Source: Psychroflexus lacisalsi (GTDB lineage: Bacteria > Bacteroidota > Bacteroidia > Flavobacteriales > Flavobacteriaceae). Taken from it: a stretch of 64,000 nt of DNA. The notes under the pieces were generated by a model. The model had not been told where the DNA came from. It did not search any database and was given only the letters and a program-made list of their open reading frames with translations. The stretch spans positions 1,240,001 to 1,304,000 of the forward strand of contig NZ_JAIQYZ010000001.1 in the NCBI RefSeq assembly GCF_020164495.1, written 5' to 3'. This document shows, one piece after another, positions 42,757 through 51,767 of this stretch (within the stretch, counting starts at the first letter, position 1; every line of letters begins with the position of its first letter). Made by a program: the position numbers and the translations under genes.

Positions 42757-43648
42757 CTTGTATTAATTTTTTAATTCTTTGAAAATCCTCATCAGAAGAG
42801 AAAGGAACGATGAGTTTGCCATTCCCTTTTTTGTTTACTTTTAATTCTACTTTAGCACCAAAATAAGAAGAGATCTGCTTTAAAGCTTTTTGCTTTTTTT
42901 CATCAACTTTTGGTTCTTTTTTGTCTTTTGGTTTTACAGAATCATCTTGAATTCTCCTTACTAAAGCTTCTGTTTCCCTTACTGATAATTTATCTTTTAA
43001 AATTTGTTCGTAAACCTGAAGTTGAATATCAGTACTGTCAATATTGATAAGTGCTCGACCATGACCCATGCTCAAAAAACCGTCTCTCATCCCTGTTTGC
43101 ACTATAGGATCTAACTTGAGAAGTCTTAGATAGTTGGCGATAGTCGACCTGTTTTTGCCAATTCTTTCGCTCATTTCCTCCTGAGTGAGATCGATTTCAT
43201 CAATAAGTCGTTGATAGGATAGAGCAACCTCAATAGGATCAAGATCCTGGCGCTGGATATTTTCAACAAGAGCCATTTCCAAAGACTCTTGGTCATTGGC
43301 GATTCTTATATAGGAAGGAATAGTTTCAAGACCAAGCATTTTTGAGGCTCGATATCTACGCTCCCCAGAAACCAATTGATATTTATTGAAATCTAATTTT
43401 CTAACTGTAATAGGTTGAATGACGCCTAGTTCTCTTATGGATGACGCTAATTCTTTGAGTGCATCTTCACTAAAACTCGTTCTCGGCTGGAAAGGATTGA
43501 CTTCAATAGCCTCAAGGCTCAACTCGACAATATTACCTACAACCTTATCCGCATTTTTATCTTCAGCAGATTTGATATCGTTTTCAGGATCATTCAGCAA
43601 TGCTGAAAGACCTCTCCCTAAAGCTTTTTTCTTTGTCGTTTTGGCCAT
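42746..43648 (-). CDS. parB: Chromosome partitioning protein ParB
   Basis: A 300-residue CTP-dependent DNA-binding protein that loads at parS sites. LGRGLSALL opens the protein, followed by the CTP-binding ParB/Srx domain (VNPFQPRTSF, SIRELGVIQPITVR, LVSGERRYRAS), the DNA-binding HTH (MSERIGKNRSTIANYLRLL) and a C-terminal dimer domain. Four bases after parA. I did not find a convincing parS 16-mer in the window. Confidence 0.96.
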   Translation of the reverse strand: MAKTTKKKALGRGLSALLNDPENDIKSAEDKNADKVVGNIVELSLEAIEVNPFQPRTSFSEDALKELASSIRELGVIQPITVRKLDFNKYQLVSGERRYRASKMLGLETIPSYIRIANDQESLEMALVENIQRQDLDPIEVALSYQRLIDEIDLTQEEMSERIGKNRSTIANYLRLLKLDPIVQTGMRDGFLSMGHGRALINIDSTDIQLQVYEQILKDKLSVRETEALVRRIQDDSVKPKDKKEPKVDEKKQKALKQISSYFGAKVELKVNKKGNGKLIVPFSSDEDFQRIKKLIQGDS

Positions 43649-43652
43649 GGAT

Positions 43653-44417
43653 TTATTTTGACTTTTTGATGATTTCTTCAGCTAAACTTAAGTAGTTGTT
43701 AGCTCCTTTACTTGCAGCATCATATTTTATAATGCTTTCTCCATAACTTGGAGCTTCGCTTAAACGAACGTTTCGCTGTATAATTGTTTCGAAGACCATG
43801 TCGTTGAAGTGTTTCTTGACTTCTTCAACCACCTGATTGGATAAGCGTAATCTTGAATCGTACATCGTTAACAACAAGCCTTCAATACTTAGTTGTTGGT
43901 TATGAATTTTTTGTACGCTTTTGATAGTATTCAATAATTTCCCTAAACCTTCCAATGCAAAATATTCACATTGAATAGGAATCAAAACAGAATCTGAAGC
44001 AGTAAGCGCATTCAGAGTTAGTAAACCTAAAGAAGGAGCACAATCAATAAGGATGTAATCAAATTTGGACTTAATAGGCATCAAAGCTTCTTTGAGCATA
44101 TACTCTCGTCGCTCCATATCAACTAATTCCAGCTCAATGGCTACCAAATCTATATGAGAAGGGATCAATTCCAGATTTGGAGAATCTGTTTCCATGATGG
44201 CCTCCTCAGCGTTTTTGGTATGTTCCAAGAGTTGATACGTACCAATCTCTACCGTTTCTATGTCGATGCCCAATCCCGAAGTCGCATTAGCTTGTGGATC
44301 TGCATCGATGAGAAGCACTTTTTTTTCTAATACACCTAAGGCTGCTGCTAGGTTGACAGCTGTTGTGGTTTTACCAACACCCCCTTTTTGGTTAGCAATC
44401 GAAATTATTTTACCCAT
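43653..44417 (-). CDS. parA: Chromosome partitioning ATPase ParA (Soj)
   Basis: A 254-residue deviant-Walker ATPase that moves ParB-parS complexes along the nucleoid. IANQKGGVGKTTTAVNLA is the P-loop with signature lysine, LLIDADPQANATSGLG and ILIDCAPSLGLLTLNAL are switch and Walker B motifs. First gene of the long operon ending in the WbqC gene. No exact -7 box lies upstream; the nearest is one base off. Confidence 0.96.
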   Translation of the reverse strand: MGKIISIANQKGGVGKTTTAVNLAAALGVLEKKVLLIDADPQANATSGLGIDIETVEIGTYQLLEHTKNAEEAIMETDSPNLELIPSHIDLVAIELELVDMERREYMLKEALMPIKSKFDYILIDCAPSLGLLTLNALTASDSVLIPIQCEYFALEGLGKLLNTIKSVQKIHNQQLSIEGLLLTMYDSRLRLSNQVVEEVKKHFNDMVFETIIQRNVRLSEAPSYGESIIKYDAASKGANNYLSLAEEIIKKSK

Positions 44418-44508
44418 TAAAAGTTATGAATTATGAGTTGTAAAATTACAAATATTTATGGCATATGATTATGCCTTTGTCTGTTTGTGAAAATTATAAA
44501 AATTTATT

Positions 44509-45390
44509 CTAACTCTTTTTCTGAGCCCGAATCATCTGCTCCAGCTGATCCCACATTTTAGGCGTGACTTGCTCAAGAAGATTAAACTGACCTGCACCTT
44601 TGAGCCATTCTCCACCATCAATTGTAATGACTTCTCCATTAAGGTAGTGTGCAAAATCTGAAACTAAATAAGCTGCCAGGTTGGCTAACTCTTGATGATC
44701 GCCAACTCTTTTAAGCGGTACTTTTTTAGCTAAATCAAATTTTTCTTTTAATTCACCTGGTAGAAGTCTATCCCAGGCACCTTTAGTAGGAAATGGGCCT
44801 GGCGCAATGGCATTAAAGCGAATTCCATATTTTGCCCATTCTACAGCCAGTGATCTTGTCATGGCCAGGACACCAGCTTTGGCTGTGGCACTAGGTACTA
44901 CGAAAGCTGATCCAGTCCAGGCATAAGTTGTTACAATATTAAGGACTGTTTTGTTGGTTTGTTTTTTTTCAATCCAGTGCTTACCCATGGCTAGAGTACA
45001 ATTTTTTGACCCTTTCAGAACAATGTCAATAATGGTATCAAAAGCATTGGCAGATAGTCTTTCAGTAGGAGAGATAAAGTTTCCAGCAGCATTATTAAGT
45101 AAAATATCAACTTCTCCAAAAGCTTCATGAGCTTTTTTAATCATGTGCTCGACTTCATCGTAATGTCTTACATCGCACTGCACAGGTAGACATTTGCTTC
45201 CTGTTTCTTTTTCTAATGTAGCTGCCGTAGTTTTTAATTTATCAAGATTTCTACTGGTTATGACAACATTGGCACCAAGCTCCATGAAGTAATGCGTCAT
45301 AGATTTGCCTAAACCACTTCCACCACCAGTAACGATTATTGTTTTGCCTGCTAAGGCATCATCGCGTAACATTTTCTTTTTAAAATCCAT
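44509..45390 (-). CDS. DECR-type 2,4-dienoyl-CoA reductase (short-chain dehydrogenase)
   Basis: A 293-residue SDR. GGGSGLGKSMTHYF is the NADP loop, NNAAGNF the middle, and the active site reads TTYAWTGSAFVVPSATAKAG, where Tyr is displaced and Ser/Lys replace the usual YxxxK, as in mitochondrial DECR1. The C-terminal block QFNLLEQVTPKMWDQLEQMI also mirrors DECR1. These enzymes reduce 2,4-dienoyl-CoA to 3-enoyl-CoA during breakdown of polyunsaturated fatty acids, using NADPH, without the flavin of bacterial FadH. No beta-oxidation genes are adjacent. Confidence 0.9.
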   Translation of the reverse strand: MDFKKKMLRDDALAGKTIIVTGGGSGLGKSMTHYFMELGANVVITSRNLDKLKTTAATLEKETGSKCLPVQCDVRHYDEVEHMIKKAHEAFGEVDILLNNAAGNFISPTERLSANAFDTIIDIVLKGSKNCTLAMGKHWIEKKQTNKTVLNIVTTYAWTGSAFVVPSATAKAGVLAMTRSLAVEWAKYGIRFNAIAPGPFPTKGAWDRLLPGELKEKFDLAKKVPLKRVGDHQELANLAAYLVSDFAHYLNGEVITIDGGEWLKGAGQFNLLEQVTPKMWDQLEQMIRAQKKS

Positions 45391-45454
45391 CAGATATTTT
45401 TTTTCAATTTACAAATTAATGTCTCAAAGTCAAGTTTTCTTCTGAATCTATTCT

Positions 45455-46369
45455 TTAATATATAAAGAGTAAAATCATGAAAAAGGATAGGGAAAGCGCA
45501 AAAGTACTTAAGGCCACTTTCTTAAGTTCTGGATCAAGAACCTGGGGATCTTTGTATTGAATAATTTTTTTTAAATGAACCACTAGAGGTATGAAAGCTA
45601 AAAGAGGAGAAAGAATCCAAATAGGCTTGCCGTTGAAAAACAATAATAAAAAAATCAACAAGCAAAAAAAAGAAATCGCTATTAGGCTAAAATGATAAAT
45701 TTTCGCAAATTGTTTTCCATAAATCACTACTAATGTTTTTTTATTAGCATTTCTGTCACTGTTTTCATCCCTCATGTTATTCAGGTTTAAAACTGCACTG
45801 CTTAAGAATCCAATACTTATAGCTGGTAAAAGGAGCCATAAATTAATTTCTTTGGTCATCAAAAAATTAACTCCCAAAACACTGACTAAGCCGAAAAAGA
45901 TAAATACAAACAAATCGCCTAATCCCCGATAACCGTAAGCTGAGTCACCAACGGTATATTTGATAGCTGCAATAATAGCAGAAGCACCAAGAATTATAAA
46001 TAAAAGGCTCAACAAAAAGTCATCTTGTCCAAAACTCAGATAAATAAGAGCCAACGCAAATAAAGCAGTAAGGATAGAGGTTGCAATAATCCCTTTTTTC
46101 ATTTCTCGATCTGTAATGACTCCACTTTGTAAAGCTCGCATTGGACCAATGCGTTCTTCATTATCAGTTCCTTTTACACCATCACCATAATCGTTTGCAA
46201 AATTGGAAAGAATTTGCAGGCCAAGAGTGGTTGCCATAGCCAGCCAAAATATTCCAGAATTGAATTCCCCTGGAGGAAAAGCTAAAGCTGAACCCACGAG
46301 AATTCCAGACAATGAGAGAGGAAGTGTTCGTAAACGAGCTGCAGAAATCCAGGCGGCGGTTTTTGTCAT
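45455..46369 (-). CDS. menA: 1,4-dihydroxy-2-naphthoate polyprenyltransferase
   Basis: A 304-residue UbiA-family integral membrane enzyme with about nine helices that prenylates and decarboxylates DHNA in menaquinone synthesis. NFANDYGDGVKGTDNEERIGP is nearly the Asp-rich motif (first Asp set N-x3-D-x3-D), NMRDENSDRNANKKT the second. Starts 3 bases after purB; other men genes are not in the window. Confidence 0.94.
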   Translation of the reverse strand: MTKTAAWISAARLRTLPLSLSGILVGSALAFPPGEFNSGIFWLAMATTLGLQILSNFANDYGDGVKGTDNEERIGPMRALQSGVITDREMKKGIIATSILTALFALALIYLSFGQDDFLLSLLFIILGASAIIAAIKYTVGDSAYGYRGLGDLFVFIFFGLVSVLGVNFLMTKEINLWLLLPAISIGFLSSAVLNLNNMRDENSDRNANKKTLVVIYGKQFAKIYHFSLIAISFFCLLIFLLLFFNGKPIWILSPLLAFIPLVVHLKKIIQYKDPQVLDPELKKVALSTFALSLSFFMILLFIY

Positions 46370-46372
46370 AAC

Positions 46373-47710
46373 TTATATCCCCGTGTAATTTGAAGGTGTA
46401 ATCGCTTTGAGTTCTGCTCTCACGCTTTCAGAAACTTCAAGTGAATCAATAAAGGATGAAATACTTTTTTCGTCAATTTTAGAATTAGTTCGTGTCAATC
46501 CCTTCAAGGCTTCATAAGGATTTTCAAAATTCTCTCGTCTCAAAATGGTCTGAATAGCTTCTGCAACTACAGCCCAATTATCATTCAGATCTTTCTCAAT
46601 CTTGATTGAATTCAAGACTAATTTATCAAGTCCTTTGGCTGAAGATTGCAAGGCAATGAGCATGTGACCAAGAGGAACGCCAATATTTCTTAAGACGGTA
46701 CTATCCGTTAAATCTCTTTGTAGTCTACTTATTGGGAGCTTTGCAGATAGGTGTTCTAAAAGAGCGTTGGCAATGCCAAGGTTTCCTTCAGAATTTTCAA
46801 AATCAATTGGGTTAACTTTATGCGGCATTGCTGAAGATCCTACTTCCCCTTTTTTAATTTTCTGTTTAAAATAATCCATGGAAACGTAGCTCCAAATGTC
46901 TTTGTCAAAGTCCAAAAGAATAGTGTTGATCCGTTTCATTGCATCAAAACTCGAAGCCATATTATCGTAATGTTCAATTTGCGTGGTAGGGAAGGAGTGC
47001 TTCAATTTCAATCGATTTTCAACAAAATCTTTACCGAAAGCTTTCCAGTCAACATCAGGATAAGCTACTTTATGTGCATTGAAGTTTCCAGTAGCTCCTC
47101 CAAATTTCGCGGAAGCTGGCACTGCAATAAGTTGGTTTAATTGCTCCTTTAGCCTTACAACAAAAACTTCAAATTCTTTTCCTAACCGTGTTGGAGAAGC
47201 TGGTTGCCCGTGAGTTCTAGCTAGCATAGGAACTTCAGCCCACTCTTTGGCTTTATTGTCTATCATAGCGATCACTTTTTCCAATTCAGGTATATAAACT
47301 TCATGAATGGCCTCAAGCAAACTTAAAGGAACAGCAGTATTATTGATATCTTGAGAAGTCAATCCAAAATGAATAAACTCTTTAGACGTTTTCAAATTCA
47401 AAAGATCCATTCTCTCTTTGATGAAATACTCTACGGCTTTCACGTCATGATTGGTCACTTTCTCGATTGACTTGATGTGTTCTGCATCTTTGATGGTTAA
47501 ATCCAAATAAATAGAACGTAAACTTGGGTATAAAGATTTATCAACATCTTTTAATTGAGGTAGTGGAAGCTCACACAAGGCAATGAAATATTCGATCTCT
47601 ACTCTTACTCTGTATTTTATCAAAGCATGCTCACTAAAGTAGCGTTTAAGAGATTTCGTTTTGGAAGAATATCGTCCGTCAATAGGGGAAATAGCGTCAA
47701 GCGGATTCAT
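46373..47710 (-). CDS. purB: Adenylosuccinate lyase
   Basis: A 445-residue fumarase-superfamily lyase acting twice in purine synthesis (SAICAR to AICAR; adenylosuccinate to AMP). The E. coli-type start LDAISPIDGRYSSKTKSL, the catalytic-His region TSQDINNTAVPL, TRTHGQPASPTRLGKEF, and the signature loop GSSAMPHKVNPIDFENSEG are all present. Promoter box at 47734-47741 and 3-base spacing to menA indicate a two-gene unit. Confidence 0.96.
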   Translation of the reverse strand: MNPLDAISPIDGRYSSKTKSLKRYFSEHALIKYRVRVEIEYFIALCELPLPQLKDVDKSLYPSLRSIYLDLTIKDAEHIKSIEKVTNHDVKAVEYFIKERMDLLNLKTSKEFIHFGLTSQDINNTAVPLSLLEAIHEVYIPELEKVIAMIDNKAKEWAEVPMLARTHGQPASPTRLGKEFEVFVVRLKEQLNQLIAVPASAKFGGATGNFNAHKVAYPDVDWKAFGKDFVENRLKLKHSFPTTQIEHYDNMASSFDAMKRINTILLDFDKDIWSYVSMDYFKQKIKKGEVGSSAMPHKVNPIDFENSEGNLGIANALLEHLSAKLPISRLQRDLTDSTVLRNIGVPLGHMLIALQSSAKGLDKLVLNSIKIEKDLNDNWAVVAEAIQTILRRENFENPYEALKGLTRTNSKIDEKSISSFIDSLEVSESVRAELKAITPSNYTGI

Positions 47711-47733
47711 GAATTGGAATTTTAATTCGCTAG

Positions 47734-47741
47734 CAAATATA
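47734..47741 (-). promoter_or_regulatory. -7 box for purB-menA
   Basis: TATATTTG on the minus strand, exact consensus, 24 bases upstream of the purB ATG. Confidence 0.6.
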
Positions 47742-47847
47742 AGCTTTCATCACCATTTTCAGGTATAATGGATTTACTTTTAATCTTCAAATCTTTCTTA
47801 AAACTGCTCTTTCAATAAGCGCTGACTTATCTATATTATGGTCAACT

Positions 47848-48525
47848 TCAATTCAAAAGTTTTTCTATTACTTTTTGAACTCCTGTTGTGGCCTTTTCAG
47901 CAATTATATGAATTCTGTTTGATTCTGAAATAGATGGATTAGGATCTATAAAATAAATGGGAGTATGTTCGGGTGCAAAATCAATAAGTCCAGCCGCTGG
48001 ATAAACTTGCATGGAGGTTCCAATAATAATGATGATATCGGTATCACTTATAATGTCTATAGCTTTATCCATTATGGGAACTGCTTCACCAAACCATACA
48101 ACGTGTGGTCTTAGTTGATGCTGTTTTTCATTAACATCACCCAAGAGTATATCTTCAGTCCAATCATAAATTAGGGAATCATCTTTTACACTTCTCGCTT
48201 TCATAAGTTCTCCATGTAGATGGGTAACATTAGAACTTCCTGCTCTCTCATGAAGATCATCGACATTTTGTGTGATAATATCTACGGCAAATTGTCTTTC
48301 AAGGTTTACTAGAAGCTTATGAGCCAGGTTGGGTGTGACAGATTTTAACTGTATTCTTCTTTGATTATAAAAATCTAAAACTAATTTCGGATCCTGTTCA
48401 AATCCTTGTGGGGTAGCAACTTGCATCACATCGTGGCCTTCCCAAAGACCATCGTGATCTCTGAAGGTTTTTACGCCACTTTCTGCGCTTATTCCTGCTC
48501 CAGTAAGTACGCTGATGTGTTTCAA
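47848..48525 (-). CDS. cobB: Sir2-family NAD-dependent deacylase (class III, CobB-like), zinc-less
   Basis: A 225-residue sirtuin that removes acetyl or succinyl groups from lysines using NAD. GAGISAESGVKTFRD and ITQNVDDLHERAGS bind NAD; His104 in THLHGE is the catalytic base; Tyr53 and Arg56 in FYNQRR are the desuccinylase pair. The rest follows E. coli CobB (LRPHVVWFGE, IGTSMQVYPAAG) but the four zinc cysteines are absent and the whole protein has no Cys. The start codon is TTG (no ATG in position), 4 bases after the stop of the interrupted gene upstream. Confidence 0.92.
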   Translation of the reverse strand: MKHISVLTGAGISAESGVKTFRDHDGLWEGHDVMQVATPQGFEQDPKLVLDFYNQRRIQLKSVTPNLAHKLLVNLERQFAVDIITQNVDDLHERAGSSNVTHLHGELMKARSVKDDSLIYDWTEDILLGDVNEKQHQLRPHVVWFGEAVPIMDKAIDIISDTDIIIIIGTSMQVYPAAGLIDFAPEHTPIYFIDPNPSISESNRIHIIAEKATTGVQKVIEKLLN

Positions 48526-48529
48526 AATT

Positions 48530-49300
48530 TTACCTGTTTATTGCTCTGTATTCTTCGTAACAGCTACTTATAGCGTCGAGTACTTGCAAGTCGTTTGCAG
48601 TTGTGATGAAGTCTCTCGAGTAGTTGCATCTATCCAAAACTTGATCGATATCATCTTTGCTTATCTGGAGTACAGCTGAAAGTGTTTCTCGGTCAAATTT
48701 ATCCTGTAAAATATCTTTAATGCTTTCGTTCATTTTCATCTTTCGCAGACGTCGCATTTGCTGGTCTTTTTTGCTAAAGGTTTTGTAAAGCAAATCAGCT
48801 GGATTTGAAATGGATTGTAAGACTTTTGAAATTGCACTTTTCTAATAATTGCCGCCTTCATAGGCATAATCCAAACCAGATATGCTGTATCTGTAATTAT
48901 CGTAAATAGGAATATTTTGGGCATCTATTTCAAGATATCCGGTGAGTTGAATTTCATTTAATTTTACCTCCTGCAAGGCAATTGCAGATTCAGTCATTTT
49001 TATTTTGACATCCCCAAACTTTACCCAGTCCTCAGTTATTTTAACTTGTATTGATCTAAAACCTAAATAAGAAAGATATAAAGTATCACTTATTCTTGCT
49101 TTAAGCTTAAATTCTCCATCTTTATTTGTTGTAGACCCCTTTACTGTATTAATGTTTACAATATTAACATTTTCCAGTGGTTTATCATTAGCTGCGTTCA
49201 TCACAACTCCTGTAATAACCTCTAAGTCTTCATCTTGACTCCATCCTGTAAATGAAATCAGGGAAAGGCAAAAAAATAAAAATAAATGTTTGTAAACCAT
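48530..49300 (-). pseudogene. Carboxypeptidase-like regulatory-domain protein interrupted by one in-frame TAG
   Basis: Two open stretches in the same frame, 48842-49300 (152 residues) and the part ending at 48530, are separated only by a TAG at 48842-48844. Reading through gives one protein of about 255 residues: a signal peptide (cut near GWSQ), a CarboxypepD_reg-like domain (ITGVVMNAANDKPLENVNIVNI, DTLYLSYLGF), then after GLDYAYEGGNY the TAG and KSAISKVLQSISNPADLLYK, ending in a conserved helical part with FDRETLSAVLQ and NYSRDFITTANDLQVLDA. Related flavobacterial proteins of this length run through this point, to my memory. Reading: recent nonsense mutation, sequencing error, or readthrough. 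Confidence 0.8.
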
Positions 49301-49314
49301 ACTTTAAAAATAGT

Positions 49315-49345
49315 CATTTCGATACAATAAGCTTGTATCGAAATG
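49315..49345 (-). terminator. Hairpin downstream of the DEAD-box gene (terminator, REP-like)
   Basis: CATTTCGATACA, seven-base loop, TGTATCGAAATG: perfect 12-base arms. On the minus strand it lies between the helicase stop and the next gene and is followed by ACTATTTTTA, a weak T-tract. The CATTTCG...CGAAATG edges resemble palindromic repeats that recur between genes in flavobacterial genomes; only one copy is in this window. Confidence 0.65.
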
Positions 49346-49362
49346 GCTTTTTACTACTTAAT

Positions 49363-51126
49363 TTAGCTTTTCTTTCTTCTTCTTTCGAAAGAGCTTTTTA
49401 CACTAGAACCACCTGATTTTTTACCTTTAAAATCTGAAGAACTATTTTTATCAAAGCGCTTTCTTGGTTTGCGGTCTCCACGATCACGGCCTCCGCCGCC
49501 ACCTTTTCTTCCACCACTGCCACTTTTCTGGTCTTTGGTGATTTCAACATTTACGTGTCTTCCTTTAAGCTTGAATGTATCAAATGTACTCTGTACTTTT
49601 TCAACATCATCTGTAGGAACGTTGAAGAAAGAGAATGTGTTTTTAACGTCAACCTTAGCAACCCCATCGCGGTCAAGATTCAACTGCTCTTTTAAGAAAT
49701 CTTTTAAAGACATCCAGTTAAAGCCGTCCTTTTCACCAATATTGATAAAGAAACGCGTTTCATCTCCATAATCTTTCCCAGAAGAATATGAATCGTCTGC
49801 GGAATGTTGAGTGATTTTTGGAGCATTTTTATAGTAATTATGGAATCTTGTAAATTCTACAGAAAAGAATTTCTTGATGATTTCTTCTTTGCTTAAATCT
49901 TCGAACTGAGCTTCCAAATCTGGTATAAATGAATCTATCTCAGAATTGATGGTTGTATTTTTGATTTCATCAGCCAAATGAAATAACTGGCGCTTACAAA
50001 TTTCATCTCCAGAAGGTAATTCCTCCTGAGTGAATTTCTGACCAATAATTTTTTCAACCTGGCGAATCTTTCTAACCTCACTTTTGGTAACGATTACCAA
50101 AGATTTACCTTCTTTACCAGCACGACCAGTTCTTCCACTTCGGTGAGTGTAAGTTTCGATCTCATCTGGGAGTTGGTAATTGATGACGTGAGTAATGTCA
50201 TCTACATCAATACCACGAGCAGCAACGTCTGTTGCGACAAGCATTTGAATTTGTTTCTTTCTGAAACTATTCATCACCATATCTCTTTGAGCTTGGCTCA
50301 GGTCACCATGAAGTGCAGAAGCACTATAACCGTCTTCAATAAGCTTTTCAGCTACTTTTTGAGTATCTCTTTTGGTTCTGCAAAAGATCACTGCATAAAT
50401 ATCTGGATTGGCATCTACCACGCGTTTTACAGCACTGTAGCGATCACGACCGCCTACAATAAAGTATTCGTGACTTACAGATTTGGTTGAAATGTTCTTT
50501 TGTCCAACTGTGATTTCCTTAGGACTCTTCATGAATTTCTTAGCGATCATCGATACTTCTTTTGGCATCGTAGCACTAAATAACCATGTGTTCTTTTGAT
50601 CTGATGAATGAGATAAAATTTCTTTTATATCTTCAAAGAACCCCATATTCAACATCTCATCTGCTTCGTCAAGAATACAAATATTGATATTGGAAATATC
50701 GATAATATTTCTCTGGATCATATCTTTCATACGTCCAGGAGTAGCGACAATAATTTGTGCACCTCTCTTTATTTGTCTTGCTTGGTCTGTAATACTTGCA
50801 CCACCATATACTGCGACAGTATTGAGGTTCTGATAGTACTTCGCGTACTGTTTTAGCTCGTTGGTAATTTGCATACACAACTCACGCGTTGGTGAAAGAA
50901 TTAAACCTTGAGTTTTTTTGGAATTAAGGTCGATGTTCTGAATAAGTGGAAAACCAAATGCTGCGGTTTTTCCTGTACCTGTTTGGGCTAGCGCCACCAT
51001 ATCGGTAGGCTCTTCGAGTAGTATAGGAATTGTTTGTTCCTGTACTTCACTCGGGGACTCAAAACCTAAATCTTCGATTGCTTTCAAGATTTCAGGGCTT
51101 AAGCCTAATGATTCAAATGTAGTCAT
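49363..51126 (-). CDS. deaD: DEAD-box RNA helicase (DeaD/CsdA-like)
   Basis: A 587-residue ATP-dependent RNA helicase for ribosome assembly, mRNA turnover and cold adaptation. Motifs in order: AQTGTGKTAA (I), PTRELCMQI, LDEADEML (II), FSATMPKE (III), VIFCRTKRDT, ATDVAARGIDV, HRSGRTGRAGKEG (VI). A DbpA-type RNA-binding domain (about 455-530, GEKDGFNWMSLKDFLKEQLNL) and a Gly/Arg/Lys-rich tail (GGRKGGGGGRDRGDRKPRKR) follow. Own promoter box at 51147-51154. Confidence 0.95.
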   Translation of the reverse strand: MTTFESLGLSPEILKAIEDLGFESPSEVQEQTIPILLEEPTDMVALAQTGTGKTAAFGFPLIQNIDLNSKKTQGLILSPTRELCMQITNELKQYAKYYQNLNTVAVYGGASITDQARQIKRGAQIIVATPGRMKDMIQRNIIDISNINICILDEADEMLNMGFFEDIKEILSHSSDQKNTWLFSATMPKEVSMIAKKFMKSPKEITVGQKNISTKSVSHEYFIVGGRDRYSAVKRVVDANPDIYAVIFCRTKRDTQKVAEKLIEDGYSASALHGDLSQAQRDMVMNSFRKKQIQMLVATDVAARGIDVDDITHVINYQLPDEIETYTHRSGRTGRAGKEGKSLVIVTKSEVRKIRQVEKIIGQKFTQEELPSGDEICKRQLFHLADEIKNTTINSEIDSFIPDLEAQFEDLSKEEIIKKFFSVEFTRFHNYYKNAPKITQHSADDSYSSGKDYGDETRFFINIGEKDGFNWMSLKDFLKEQLNLDRDGVAKVDVKNTFSFFNVPTDDVEKVQSTFDTFKLKGRHVNVEITKDQKSGSGGRKGGGGGRDRGDRKPRKRFDKNSSSDFKGKKSGGSSVKSSFERRRKKS

Positions 51127-51146
51127 AAGTATTTTAAAAATAGGTG

Positions 51147-51154
51147 CAAAGGTA
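51147..51154 (-). promoter_or_regulatory. -7 box for the DEAD-box helicase
   Basis: TACCTTTG on the minus strand, exact consensus, 21 bases upstream of the ATG. Confidence 0.6.
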
Positions 51155-51194
51155 AGGATTCCTAAACTTGTTATATGATGTATTTGTTTTTATT

Positions 51195-51767
51195 TTAAGC
51201 TTTTAGAAATTCTATCAGTTTTTGGAACGCCAAACCACGATGACTAATCTTATTTTTTTCTGAAGCTGGCATTTCAGCAAAGGTTTGTGAATAGCCTTTG
51301 GGTTTAAAAATCGGATCATATCCGAATCCTCCATTTCCGGAATGTTCAGTAGTGATTTCACCCTCACAAATTCCTACAAATTCTTTAATCTCTTTGCCAT
51401 TGATGAAAACAATCACAGTTTTAAACCTTGCAGTTCTATCTTTTACTCCTTTTAGATTATCGAGTAGTTTTTTCTTATTGGCCTCATCACTTTTTTCTTC
51501 ACTGGCATACCGGGCAGATTTTACGCCAGGTTTTCCCCCTAAAGCTTCAACTTCCAATCCTGTGTCATCAGCAAAACACGGTAAATCAAATACTTCTGAA
51601 ATGGTCTCCGCTTTTATTTTTGCATTGGCTTCGATCGTTTCTCCATATTCCACGATCTCTTTATTGTAGTCCAGATCATTTAGAGATAAAATTTGAATAT
51701 GCTCCGGAAGTAAAGCTTGAACTTCTTTGACTTTATTGGGGTTGTGGGTAGCAAAAATTAGTTTCAT
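51195..51767 (-). CDS. rdgB: XTP/dITP diphosphatase
   Basis: A 190-residue Ham1-type pyrophosphatase that removes dITP and XTP from nucleotide pools. FATHNPNKVKEV binds the triphosphate, FADDTGLEVEAL is the catalytic part, and GGFGYDPIFKPKGYSQTFAEM and SHRGLAFQKL finish the family pattern. It overlaps the DUF58 gene by four bases (ATGA), joining it to the MoxR operon's 3' end although its role looks unrelated. Confidence 0.96.
   Translation of the reverse strand: MKLIFATHNPNKVKEVQALLPEHIQILSLNDLDYNKEIVEYGETIEANAKIKAETISEVFDLPCFADDTGLEVEALGGKPGVKSARYASEEKSDEANKKKLLDNLKGVKDRTARFKTVIVFINGKEIKEFVGICEGEITTEHSGNGGFGYDPIFKPKGYSQTFAEMPASEKNKISHRGLAFQKLIEFLKA

Noticed and set aside
48530-48793. An independent 87-residue gene
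   Set aside because: Its supposed start is a TTG and its frame continues the preceding gene through a single TAG, so I treat both as one broken gene.
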